A DNA stretch of 36,742 nucleotides from Pleurotus djamor (Eukaryota > Basidiomycota > Agaricomycetes > Agaricales > Pleurotaceae): contig JAPEVF010000456.1 in assembly GCA_029747585.1 (NCBI GenBank), positions 1 through 36,742 of the forward strand. The letters are read 5' to 3'. The notes beneath the pieces were generated by a model. The model saw nothing but the letters and a program-made list of their open reading frames with translations, had not been told where the DNA came from and searched no databases. A program made the position numbers and the translations under genes. Below are positions 1-10,101 of this stretch, one piece after another (within the stretch, counting starts at the first letter, position 1; each line of letters opens with the position of its first letter).

Positions 1-1356
1 GCGGAAGCCCCTGCGCCTTGTTGTTTAGCAGCTTCATTGAAACCGTGGGTCATTGAGGCGAAGATTTGGAACTTCATGTAGGACATTGGCTGGAAAGTTA
101 TCTGCAAGGGGAGATTGGGCGTAGTGGCATTGACCTCAACCATTTGGGAGCGAAGATGCCAAAACTCGTTCGGGAAGATAATGGGTTTGTACAAGGCTTT
201 CGTGCCAGAGTCGTCCCGCCTTCCAGGAACCAGGTGAATATCTGCAATAGGCGTGATAAAGAGTCAACGTGGACCTGGAGTAATTGACCTACGTTCAAGA
301 AGCGGAACGGGCAGTTGGGTCAATGGGATTGCGGGTACATCAGATATGAGAGCAAGTGTCAAGTTCTGAATGATGAACTGAGTTTGGAGCCCATAGGACG
401 CGTACGGCAACCGACCTTGTGCCAATGGGGGACAATGACATCCGGTTCTTCAACCTAAAAGCTAGGTGAATATGACGTTTAGGCTTCAGGATGAAATGCA
501 CACCTCCTCAGTCTCGACCTGGTCGCTTCCAGAGAGCAAGTTTTTCTCTTTTCGTATCTTAACCTTAGGAAGGTATGGGGTCAAGACTACCCTGTGTCAA
601 TCGAGGCGTAGCCAAAAGAAGCGACTACATTAGGAACTCACGTTTCCTGACATGATGTATGTGTTCGGGGTTGAACTGGGGACTTTGTGGGTCGGGGTTT
701 GAGCCATCCTTAGCTAGAAATACGTCGGCCCATAGAGAACCATTGCGAAGGACGGGCTATTCCGAGATTTTGATACCTCCCACAATATGCAGGAAGAAAG
801 CAAGCTCACCTCGGGGAACTTGACATCAAATTCAACAGACCTAGCCTCATTCCAATCCCCCCAAGTGATATTCTCCCAGACAAAATTCGGTAGGCCCTCG
901 TCGACGTCCTTCCTGTACCCCGAAGTCCATTTGCGAGAGAAAACATCGCCATTGGGAGATGTGGACAAGTACACATGCATGTCAAGGGGTATGCCAAGGG
1001 GCCATGAAGATATTGCCTGCGTCGGCATAAGAGATTTTGGGTCCACGGGAACCCCTGCCTGGCCGGTGGTGCTTGGTGGTGCGGTTGAAGCTGGCTTCTT
1101 TGCGAAGTAGTTGGTCGCTGGAGTGTACGGTAAGACAAATCATTTCCCCCGAGCTTCAAGGCGGACCACATACCAATCTGTGTCAGTGCCCATACTATGA
1201 AGACTTGCTAGACGCGTGTCGAGTTGAGCACAGAATTTCGCGGCCAATTTACAAAGTTCGTCTCACCTGCGCAATCCCGATGAACTTCTGAACAGTGGAT
1301 TGCTCTGGTTCCTCAGCTTGTCGTCGAGGCTGAGTTGGCGGTGCATTGTTAGCCAT
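1..1356 (-). CDS. CLPTM1-family multipass membrane protein, N-terminal half (runs off left edge)
   Basis: Eight exons read right to left: 1356-1267, 1207-1174, 1117-810, 756-642, 586-504, 454-416, 365-293 and 241-<1. Phases agree throughout and give about 327 residues. The start is the ATG at 1356 (MANNAPPTQPRR); an upstream in-frame ATG at 1503 is less likely. A hydrophobic segment (QVFIVWALTQIA) lies around residues 30-42. The luminal part then carries family landmarks: DMHVYLS, WGDWN, NGSLWADVFLAKDG, KEKNLLSG, PHWHKNLTL and LYKPIIFPNEFWHLRSQ. These match the order in animal CLPTM1 and CLPTM1L, which are ER/plasma-membrane proteins linked to lipid scrambling and receptor assembly. The C-terminal transmembrane block is outside the window. 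Introns are about 50-100 nt, and exon 2 is only 34 nt. The family call rests on remembered resemblance and is fairly secure. The cellular role in fungi is inferred. Confidence 0.85.
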
Positions 1357-1718
1357 GAGGGAGTTGCTGGAAGGAACGGTCGAGCGAGCCAGCAGACGAA
1401 GCACAGACTCGGCCGCAAGTCGCGTGATTAGTCCCGAACAGGAGCCTGCCAATAGGGACGCTGGAAGTTGAAGCTTGAAGCTTGAAGCATCTCGACAAGC
1501 CACGAAGCTGTAGCTTCACTTTCTTGTCAACTGGAATTTCAGAAAAAATAGAGTCTTATCCTTTATTCTCTCAAACTGCCTCCCCAGGGAATTTCCAAAC
1601 ATTCACCTCCCAAACCATCTCAAACCATCTACAGGGGTTTCCCACTCGGGATCACGAGTGAGGTCATACGCCCAATTTCAAATTCAAGTCCGGACAGTTC
1701 AGTGGCCCATCAGCCGGA
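1357..1718. promoter_or_regulatory. Divergent intergenic promoter region (CLPTM1-like / SSADH)
   Basis: About 360 nt separate the start of the leftward CLPTM1-like gene from the first possible start of the rightward SSADH gene. The spacer contains a short repeated AAGCTTGAAGCTTGAAGC run near 1467-1486 and pyrimidine-rich stretches at 1560-1640. No clear TATA box was seen. The divergent arrangement suggests a shared bidirectional promoter, which is inference. Confidence 0.4.
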
Positions 1719-4070
1719 ATGCATCGTCCTAGGTTCCCACTTACTGGACTGAGGTACTCCTCACGGAAGCCGCCTATCTCCCTCACAATCATCCTCACCT
1801 CGCGCAGAATGGCCAGCAAACAAGCTTCGGCGGTAAGTTACAAAGTTATGGTTATGCTTCCGTTGATGGAGTCGTTCTTGGCACGAGTGCTCATTCCACG
1901 ATCTAGTTTGGCCTTAAAGACTCGTCACTAATCAAAAATCAAGCCTTCATAAATGGGAAATGGCTGGATGCGAAGGATGGAGCTACAATCTCGGTCAACA
2001 GTGAGTGGGCAACTTGTAACCGTTCACGTATTTAATCTTCTCAATTCATCTGTGCTCAGACCCTGCGACGAATGAGGAAATTGGAACTATCCCGGAGATG
2101 GGACTTGAAGAGACCAAGGAAGCTATTGACGCAGCTTCCACGGCATTTCAAACATGGGGAAAGACGACGGCAAAGGTATGGGCATAACTCAACAGTGATT
2201 GGCGAACAGGTGACTCATGGTTGTGAAGTATCGACATGACCTTCTTATGAAGCTGTTCCATCAAATGCAAGAAAACGCTGACGACTTAGCTCGAATTATT
2301 GTGAGTTCTCTCACTGGAAGAGCCTGCTGTGAAGATGTTTACACGCCTCTAGACCATTGAAAACGGCAAACCCTTGGTCGAAGCAAAGGCAAGCTTCATC
2401 CTCTGACGTTCAGCAGTCCTGCCAACAAACTCCCCAGGGGGAAATCACATACAGCTCTTCATTCTTCGAGGTCAGCAGCCACTATTGCGATTTTCTCCGA
2501 CGCCATTCTCACCATATTTCAGTGGTTTGGTCAGACTCCTTCCCCGAATAACAAGTATAACTACTGATTTTAAGTGCAGCCGAGGAGGCTGTAAGGACAT
2601 ACGGCGGTGAGTACATTGCGAGGCCTTGCGTCTTTCCTTTTGGCTGATCCTCACCCACAGAACATCTCCCATGTGCCATACCCGGTGTTCGCAACGTTGT
2701 TATCAAGCAACCCATAGGTGACCCACCTTTTCGTCATAGCTCCTGCTTACTCTCGAACTGAAGGGACTTCGTTTCACAGGGGTTGTGTGAGTTCTCAGCT
2801 TTGACTCCAACATTACATGGTCACTCACGACGTCATTTACATTCAGGTCTATTTTAACACCATGGAATTTCCCATCTGCGATGATTACTCGTAAACTGGG
2901 CGCCGCCCTTGCCGCTGGATGTACTGCGGTCATCAAACCACCGCCCGAGACCCCATTTTCTGCACTGGCCCTCGTTGAGGCATGTACTCCCCTGTCGTCC
3001 TCATTCTGGATTGTACGCTGACCATAAAGCTCTAGCTCGCTAATCGCGCAGGAATACCTGAGGGTGTAATCAACATTGTTACCACTCAGAAGAATGTTTT
3101 ACCTGTCGGCAAAGAGATGTGTGAAAACAAAGCGGTTAGAAAGGTCACATTCACTGGGTCTACGCCTGTCGCGAAGTTGCTTTACGGATTGGCCTCATCT
3201 ACTCTGAAAAAGTATTTGGCGATGAGTCCGTCACCCGTCATCCTGTGGCTGACCTATCGGACAGGGTTTCCATCGAGGCTGGAGGGAATGCCCCATTCAT
3301 CGTATTCGACGACGCCAACCTTGCTGATGCGGTGGAAGGTAATGTCGTTTAGCGGTCGGCAGCCAACTGCTAGCACTAAATTTGTATCACAGGCGCAGCA
3401 ATATGCAAATTCCGAGGCAGTGGACAAACATGTGTCTGTGCCAATCGGATATATGTTCACGCTTCTGTTTATGACGAATTTGCCGCCAAATTGGCAGAGA
3501 AAGTTGCTTCTTTCAAGATTGGAAACGGGTTGGAGAAGGAAACGTTTGTTACCACTGCCTTTTCCATCCTACGTTCACTAAATGATTTCTTCCAGAACTC
3601 ACGGTCCGCTGATCCATGGCCGTGCGATTGAAAAAGTCACTAGACATATTGAGGATGCCGTGTCCAAAGGGGCACAAATTCTGGTTGGAGGCAAGGGCGT
3701 GCCAAATACGACGTTCTTCCAGCCCACCCTGCTCTCCGACGTCCCGTCTGACGCTTTGGTAGGCAGCGAGGAGACGTTTGGACCCGTTGCTGCACTGATC
3801 AAGTTTAACACCGAAGAAGAGGTGATCAAGTTGGCTAACTCGACTGACGTTGGACTTGCAGGGTACTTTTACTCCAGAGATGTAGGACGTGTGTGGCGTG
3901 TTGCTGAGCGGTTGGAAGTGGGTATGGTTGGGTGTAACACTGGGTTGATCTCGCAGACGATTATACCGTTCGGAGGTGTCAAAGAGAGTGGGCTTGGAAG
4001 AGAAGGTGGACATGGCATTTCGGAGTATCTCAACGATAAGTTGATCGTATTCGGAGGACTTGGTGCCTAA
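1719..4070 (+). CDS. Succinate-semialdehyde dehydrogenase (aldehyde dehydrogenase superfamily)
   Basis: Oxidises succinate semialdehyde to succinate with NAD(P)+, the last step of the GABA shunt. Fifteen exons: 1809-1832, 1907-2000, 2060-2175, 2229-2300, 2353-2388, 2438-2470, 2523-2529, 2580-2606, 2661-2717, 2780-2786, 2847-2979, 3036-3211, 3265-3338, 3393-3543 and 3596-4070. They sum to 1482 nt, or 493 residues, the usual length for GabD/UGA2. From the start at 1809 the catalytic glutamate is E265 (VSIEAGG; the usual ELGG has become EAGG). The nucleophile is C299 in GQTCVCANR, with the second cysteine typical of SSADH. The E-to-C spacing of 34 is canonical. [22 protein letters not shown] and [15 protein letters not shown] are also present. 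An in-frame ATG at 1719 would add 30 basic residues resembling a mitochondrial presequence, so cytosolic and mitochondrial forms are both possible. Exons 7 and 10 are 7 nt long. The introns after exons 5 and 11 begin with GC. Confidence 0.93.
2389..2437 (+). other. GC-AG intron in the SSADH gene (intron 5)
   Basis: The donor reads AAG|GCAAGC and the acceptor CCCCAG. Only this junction joins [10 protein letters not shown] to [11 protein letters not shown] in frame, which is the expected family sequence. Length 49 nt. Confidence 0.85.
2523..2529 (+). other. 7-nt micro-exon (SSADH exon 7)
   Basis: TGGTTTG between a 52-nt and a 50-nt intron. It supplies W, F and the first base of A in the conserved FFEWFAEEA segment. 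Without it the protein loses the conserved WF and the frame shifts. Confidence 0.85.
2780..2786 (+). other. 7-nt micro-exon (SSADH exon 10)
   Basis: GGGTTGT between a 62-nt and a 60-nt intron. It completes G, encodes V and begins the next V in the conserved [15 protein letters not shown] segment. Both flanking junctions are GT-AG. Confidence 0.85.
2980..3035 (+). other. GC-AG intron in the SSADH gene (intron 11)
   Basis: The donor reads GAG|GCATGT and the acceptor CTCTAG, 56 nt. The nearby GT at 2984 as donor would give an immediate stop. The GC donor gives the expected [16 protein letters not shown]. Confidence 0.85.
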
Positions 4071-5393
4071 AAGCTGGAAGACAATATCGGTCCCTCAATG
4101 ATCTGTACTGTGTATTTTAGCCTCTATACAATTCTGCTACCCAACCTTACCCAATCTAGACCTGTCTTGTAAGTTTTCGTCCTGCCCTCCCTCAGGACTC
4201 AGGGTAGGGCTCAGGAGGCTCTAGAAAACTGGCTTTTCCGCTTTTGGGTGAGGCCCGTGCCAGGGTTGGTTAGGGTCTGGGGTCTGTGAGGGGATACATT
4301 GGGTACGAAATCGTGTCTCGGCTATCCCGGAGTAAAATGTGAACGATTCCTGTCGCCTTGCTGGCTACTTGGGCATCTTTCGGTTACGTTTTGGGTAGAC
4401 TCTCTGGGCGAAATTAGCAGGCGCTTAGTAACTTCGCGGTTCTGGTCCGACCAGCGCTTCGGACTTGGAAGAAATTTTCACGTCTTCCACCCATCCACTA
4501 TTTTCCACAACCCCCCGACTTAGTGCAGTTCGTCCACTACGACAATGTCCACGACACGATACCACCCACTCTATAGCTACTGTGCTGTCCTCCTTCGAAG
4601 CCGTCGCGCATGATTGAGAATGTTGCTCGTGCCATCCGAATTCCGTGTTGGGTCAACGCATGTTTCCTTCCTTCCCTGTCCTGCCTACCCTCCCGAACGT
4701 TCACACCAATTTCCTCGTCAACGGCACCGTGTTCCATTAGTACACCTCAGACATCCAAACCCAATACTATACAATCTACTCCCCTCACCTATTCGCTAAA
4801 GTCACCCGAGTCCCCCCGCGGCCACTCCTTGACGTCCTTCCTGGATTATCCGCTGCATATTCCTTCGCTGCTTAGTACGCTCATTGTATAGAGTAGATGT
4901 TTTGTAGAATTTAAATAAATTGAGCNTTTTATCTATTTTCGTGTGGTCTACAATCGCAACCGTGTCATGCTTTCCGAGTGGGTCAACTATAGGTCCTTAA
5001 TTGGGTACGTTTTAAGTGACCAATTTTTGGTCCATCTTTGGGTACGAAACGGGCCCGTTCAGGGTACTAAATCGTGATTTTTACCCAAAGTGTGACTTGG
5101 TGGTTTTCTAGAGTTTGTTCCCTGCAACATCGCCCCTTATGATGGGTGATGCGATAGTGCAAATGTCAATCAAACTTTGGCGTTCTGGTATGTAGGAACC
5201 GCACTTTTACATATCGCCAGATCTGTTATACGTGCCGTGAAACGTTGTCGTCCATTTTATAAGTACATTGCTGCCTTCAGCCACCGCGCATTTGGCTGTT
5301 CTCCTTTCCCCCTCCACTCTTTCCTGTTTACCCCTCCCGACCTTGGCAGAGTGTCCAACGACGTCCTGCCCCTCTACTTAATTACTTGGCACC
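4071..5393. other. Intergenic region with possible relic of a short inverted-repeat element
   Basis: No convincing exon was found. An 11-bp inverted repeat (CTCTAGAAAAC) occurs at 4219-4229 and, inverted, at 5103-5113. Between these ends the motif GGGTACGAAA recurs in direct orientation near 4299 and 5041, with a related GGGTACTAAATCGTG near 5063. A single N sits at 4926 before a T run. This could be an old MITE-like insertion, but the repeat is short and no target-site duplication was established. Confidence 0.25.
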
Positions 5394-7331
5394 ATGAGCA
5401 GTTCATTACCATTACCTTTGAAATTCTACCACATCTTTGCGCAAACCGGTGTCCCTGTGCTACTTGGTGAGCTTGCCAAGGAATCCTAGGTTCAACGAGA
5501 CGTCATTGACACATTGTCCCTCTTAGGTGCTATAATCAATTGCCCGTATGTGTCTTTCCTCACAGATGGCAACGGACGCGGACTCTGACCTTCGCCTTGC
5601 ACGTCTGTTTCGATGAGAGTAGGTTATTTGGAATTACGGTTGCGCAGACGATTTGGTATTACCGGACGTACCCGAGGGACTCCATGTTCATGAAAGGATG
5701 GGTGAGCATCTCTGCCTTCGCCTAGTTGTGGACAAATAATCAACCCCTCGGATTCTAAACAGGTCTTCGCACTGCTGTATGTGCAACCGTCATGATCCAG
5801 AGTCCCGAAGCACGCGTATTGATGAGACTATAGGGCGATGGACGCGATGCAAACAGGGAGTATACTGGAAGCATCGAAGCTTGTGTACCTACGCGGACAG
5901 ATATTGACGCAATACCCAAGGTATTCTCCATCCTCCGCATTCCTATGGATACATACTCAACGGTCGCAAACATAGCGGATTAGTGGTGAGACGCCTCCGT
6001 TTGCATTGACCGATGATTGCTCACGCACGGCTTGTTGTCAGCTTGATCTATACTTCGCTGTGAGTTTGATTCTGATCGGTCTAGTTGGCGAGTTCTCAAA
6101 GAGTCTGTCAGTGTATTACTGTGACGATGGTCCAAGGGTGCGTGCGATTGGAAGCCTGTTCGATGCTTTCATTTTCCCTTACCCCACCCGATCTAGGACC
6201 TTCGCATATAGAGTCTTTGTCCGTGAGTCCACTTTCCTACCATAGCGCCGCAATTGGATCTAATTCGCGAAGTGAGCGAGAAGAACTGGTGGATCACCAG
6301 TGTGCTGGTGCGTTTAACATTCTATCACGCTCGACATGTTTTCATCTTCGTACAGGCGACCTTGACCCTCTGTCAATTTGGTGAGCCGTTCGCCGTTAAG
6401 CCCCCAAGCGTTAGCTTACGTTGAATTGTAAAGCTGCTGGAATAGGTATGTGGGCGCGCCTTTGGTCGTAAATTTCTGACCTCCTTTCTAGGGATGTCGA
6501 TAGTCCAGTCAGTGAGAAGAGCCTACTACCTCGGAGCATCCCTTCTAACCGTGACTGAAGGCAGATACACAATGACATCAGCGCCTTGCACATCCCCATC
6601 AGCACGGTAAAGTTCCCCTTTGTTTGCGTGTTGGATACCTCCTAATCCTTTCCAAGATTCTGGGGCACTTCGAATTCAGTAGTACCATCCTTTGCGACTT
6701 GCTCATCTCCCTTTCCTTGGCGTACTACCTCAATCGATGTCGATCTGGCATTCGCAGGTAGACACCCCCTTCCGTAACCATCTCAGCGGCTAACATGTTT
6801 TCCAGGACGGAAAATTTAGTTGATACTCTCATCATCTATGTCGTTGGCATTGGCCTTCTCACAACGTATGTCCCAGCCGTCGGTCCCATCCACTAAATTC
6901 TAAAAGTCGCTCTCCTAAACCAGAGTTTTCGCGATTCTGGTCTTTGTCACAGTACGTTTTATCCTGTCCTGTTCTTTCTCCCCTTTTTGGTGATCGTGTA
7001 TCTCTTCCAGTGGATAGTCATGCCCGAGCGTCTCATCTTCTTCACGTTTCATAGTATCATCAGCAAACGTACGCAAGGATTCAGATTTATCTTTATCTCT
7101 TTGACTGTTTGACCATTTCCTCAGTGTACGTTAACTCGCTCCTTGTAACCCTCAATGCACGAACCTCCCTAGGATCACTGGAAGACGATGAAGTGGTCTG
7201 TGAGTGCCTCCGTTCGGATTAACCGACCTGACATCTCGAGCTCACCCTTACCACCAGCTGACTCAATCAATCTCTCTGGCTTGGGCAGCGGATCCACTGG
7301 TTCATCTGCGCTAGACAATCATAATATATAG
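5394..7331 (+). CDS. DUF6534-like seven-helix fungal membrane protein (5' third unresolved, possible nonsense codon)
   Basis: Starts MSSSLPLPLKFYHIFAQTGV at 5394. Exons: 5394-5466, 5527-5545, 5623-5701, 5763-5776, an unresolved stretch to about 5985, then 6042-6106, 6197-6222, 6273-6307, 6356-6380, 6434-6445, 6492-6511, 6565-6606, 6657-6757, 6806-6865, 6924-6951, 7011-7068, 7125-7199 and 7258-7331. Landmarks in order are LFGITVAQTIWYYRTYPRDS, LDLYFAVSLILIGLVGEFS, FAYRVFVLSEKNWWIT, LISLSLAYYLNRCRSGIRRT, ENLVDTLIIYVVGIGLLTT and SKLYVNSLLVTLNAR. This order, with the strongly conserved YVNSLLxTLNAR end, is that of the large basidiomycete DUF6534 family of unknown function. Between 5777 and 5985 an apparent exon (DIDAIPKVFSILRIPMDTYS, then TVANIAD) ends in TAG at 5981-5983 and its phase does not join exon 6042. 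This may be an indel, a missed splice or a pseudogene. The 12-nt exon at 6434 is notable. Confidence 0.72.
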
Positions 7332-7646
7332 CAAACAATTTTCTAATGACTTATACCCTTGATACCTTTACGCAGACGGACTTTGCTGTATGTTTGTACT
7401 TTTACTGTATCGCCGATAATCACCGCCAATTCGAAGTTTGGACCAAAAATACGTTGTCACGTGTATCTGCAAAATCCTCGGAAATTTAGCAGGAACACGT
7501 CAACATATTTCCCTTTATAGAAAGCCAATCCTTCGTCTGCGCTGGCAGTCGAGTATTTGTATAATTCACAACTTCTTTTCTCTCCACCATCTTCCCTCTT
7601 TTGCTGACATCGTCGTTGTCGTCGGCGTCGCTGTCGGTCGCCTTTC

Positions 7647-9273
7647 ATGTCGATGACAATGGAACAGGAGACTTCAATACTGGAGAAACTGGACTCGGCC
7701 GTCCCCGCCATTGCAAAGTTCGATGCCTTTCCAAAATTACCTTCGTCTTACAAGGCTCGCTCGGAGTCGAGAGGCTTCATGACCATCTTAATTGGACTTA
7801 TGACGTGGATTCTAATGCTCAACGATATTGGTGAATACATCTGGGGCTGGCCGGAATATCGCTTCACTGTCGACTCGGATAAGAACAGTTTCATGAATGT
7901 CAATGTGGATATGGTCGTCAATATGCCTTGCAAATGTGAGTCACATCTAGGTTGGGATTGTGAAGACATCGCTCAATATTTGGCAGACCTTAGTGTTGAC
8001 CTGAGGGATGCAGTGGGTGATCGCCTTTTCCTGAGTGGAGCGTTCCGCAGGGACGGAGTGAGTCTTGATAGAAATTCCGGCAAGACGTTCATACTGAGAC
8101 GTTGCATAACAGACCCTGTTTGACTTGGGTCAAGCCACCACACTCCAGTATGCTCGAATACCCTTGGGTCGTACGACTGGGCTGACACACTTGGATTTAG
8201 AGAGCATACGTCTGCTCTTTCTGCTCAGCAAGCTGTCTCTCAATCCCGTGCTTCAAGAGGTCTCTTCGACACCATCTTAAGACGAAACCCTAGCGATTTC
8301 CGTCCGACATATAACCACCAGGGCGCAGACACCGCTTGCCGAGTTTACGGTTCCCTCTCAGTGAAGAAGGTGACTGGTATGTTGACACATTCGGGCTATC
8401 ATCCTTGAGCTCATTTACTCACATTACAATAGCTAATTTACACATTACCACCCTCGGTCACGGTTACGCGAGCTACGAGCACGTTGACCACAGTTGTAAG
8501 TCGAAAATTTCCCAGTTCCCAATGAGCTCGTAACGATACCTTTTGGATAGTGATGAACCTATCGCACATTATTACGGAGTTCTCGTTCGGACCTTTCTTC
8601 CCGGACATCACCCAGCCTCTAGATATGACCTACGAAGTGGCCCAGGACCGTAAGTTGACCCCGAAAGTTCTTCCGCTTGTTTCTCCTATTAAAGCCCGCT
8701 TCCTTAGCCTTCGTGGCCTATCAATATTTCCTACACGTAGTACCAACGACCTATATTGCTCCGCGGACCGAACCCTTGCATACTCATCAGTACAGCGTCA
8801 CTCATTACACTCGCGTTCTTCAACACAATGTCGGCACTCCTGGCATCTTCTTCAAGTTTGACCTTGACCCTCTCGCAATTACCATACACCAGAAAACCAC
8901 TTCGTTCATTCAACTAGTCATCCGGTAAGACTGGCGTTCTTACCATGGAGAGCGTCCGTCTCATCAGTCCATTTTCAGATGTGTTGGTGTCATTGGCGGT
9001 GTCTTCGTGTGTATGGGTTACGCGATCCGTATCACTACGCGCGCAGTCGAGGTTGTATCAGGCGCAGATCAGTCACCCGGTCTCGTCGCTGCCGAAGCGT
9101 CCGGAGCGAGTGCTGGTCTACGCAGCAAGTGGGGTGGTGGGCAACTACGCGCTCGTAACTCCGCCATGGGCAAGGTCGTCAGGCAAGGCAACGGCTGGAC
9201 TGTAGAAGGATCGTCGCCGTATTCATCCTACGCTGGTACCCCAATGTCCGCTGCTTTCAGNAGCNTTTCCTAG
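7647..9273 (+). CDS. Erv41/ERGIC2-like ER-Golgi cargo receptor subunit
   Basis: Recycles between ER and Golgi in COPII/COPI vesicles as a complex with Erv46 and retrieves escaped ER residents (known for the family). Eight exons: 7647-7935, 7987-8057, 8113-8147, 8201-8376, 8433-8495, 8551-8649, 8708-8924 and 8979-9273. Phases agree and give about 414 residues. The topology is typical: a first membrane helix at about residues 44-60 (FMTILIGLMTWILML), a long luminal region, and a second helix at about 313-331 (VGVIGGVFVCMGYAI). Family motifs are FTVDSDKNSFMNVNVDM, MPCKYLSVDLRD, LHITTLGHGY, ITEFSFGPFFP, THYTRVLQHNVGTPGIFFKF and DLDPLAITI. Exon 3 is 35 nt. Two Ns (9261, 9265) lie 9-13 bases before the called stop. 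Removing both would move the stop to 9306-9308 and replace the last residues, so the C-terminus is uncertain. Confidence 0.9.
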
Positions 9274-9308
9274 CTTTCCTAGCTTTTCCAGCTTTTTTGT
9301 GCTTTTGA

Positions 9309-10101
9309 AGCATTGGCGCTCGCTATGTAAGTATTACAGCGTCTTTTTCTTGCTTTGTCATACCTCTTGTACAAAGCATAACTTTAAGCGCTTTTTCTAT
9401 TTTAGATATACAAGATACCTTTCTCCCACAGCTTCTTGATCTTATCTAGCTTCCATCTGCTCCTGGTAAAAATGATGTTTTCCTGATGTCTCCAATAAGT
9501 CGAGCCGTTCAATTTTATGAAAAAGAGTAGCGAGGCCACATTGAGGAGTAAGTGGTGGTGATTCAGGATGCTGACCTTCGCCGTCAAAACCAGACTTGAC
9601 AATTTTGGGGTAATCGTCGGGGGCATGGGCTGGGAGGAGAGGGTGGTCGAGGAAGCGGATCTAGAAAAAATGTAAGGTGGGTAAGGTTGCTTTTGGAATG
9701 ATAATATCTGTGGGATGAGCGTACAACTTCAAACATGATGATGTGGTGCAAGGTTGAAGCCTTGAAGGGTTGCAGTGGAGGTTGTCGCGTCCCATATATG
9801 AGACGGCGCTAACGTAGGGAAGCTTCCCTACGTTGGCGCCCACTGTTCAGGATTGTTCAGGGTTAGGGACATGGAAAGAGGGAACTGGGGGTATTCGACG
9901 TAGAGACAATGATCGCTGGGGAAGTACTGCAGCAAGGTAGAGTACGTCAGCGGGGATGGACATACATGTAGGAATCACAGGAGGAGATGAGGGGTCCGAT
10001 ACAAGTGCGTAAAACGAAGGGGATGACATATATAGAGGGGAGCTTCAAGGAGGGTATGATGCCAAAGCGAGGGAGAAATGCCGGTACTTATGTTGGAAGA
10101 T
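9309..10101. other. Intergenic region between convergent genes
   Basis: The region lies downstream of the Erv41-like gene (plus) and of the coiled-coil gene (minus). It begins with a tandem run of CTAGCTTTCCTAGCTTTTCC-type sequence (9270-9300). I see no convincing exon. The main structure is the palindrome at 9805-9840, listed separately. Confidence 0.4.
9805..9840. repeat. 36-bp near-perfect palindrome
   Basis: The left arm (9805-9822) and right arm (9823-9840) are reverse complements with one mismatch (T at 9810 against G at 9835). The centre is AAGCTT with no spacer, flanked by CGTAGGG/CCCTACG. It lies between convergent genes and could form a cruciform or, in RNA, a long hairpin. Confidence 0.9.

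Noticed and set aside
3117..3581. ORF starting MCENKAVRK as a separate gene
   Set aside because: It is the 3' part of SSADH exon 12 reading on into an intron; the true frame continues after splicing at 3212-3264.
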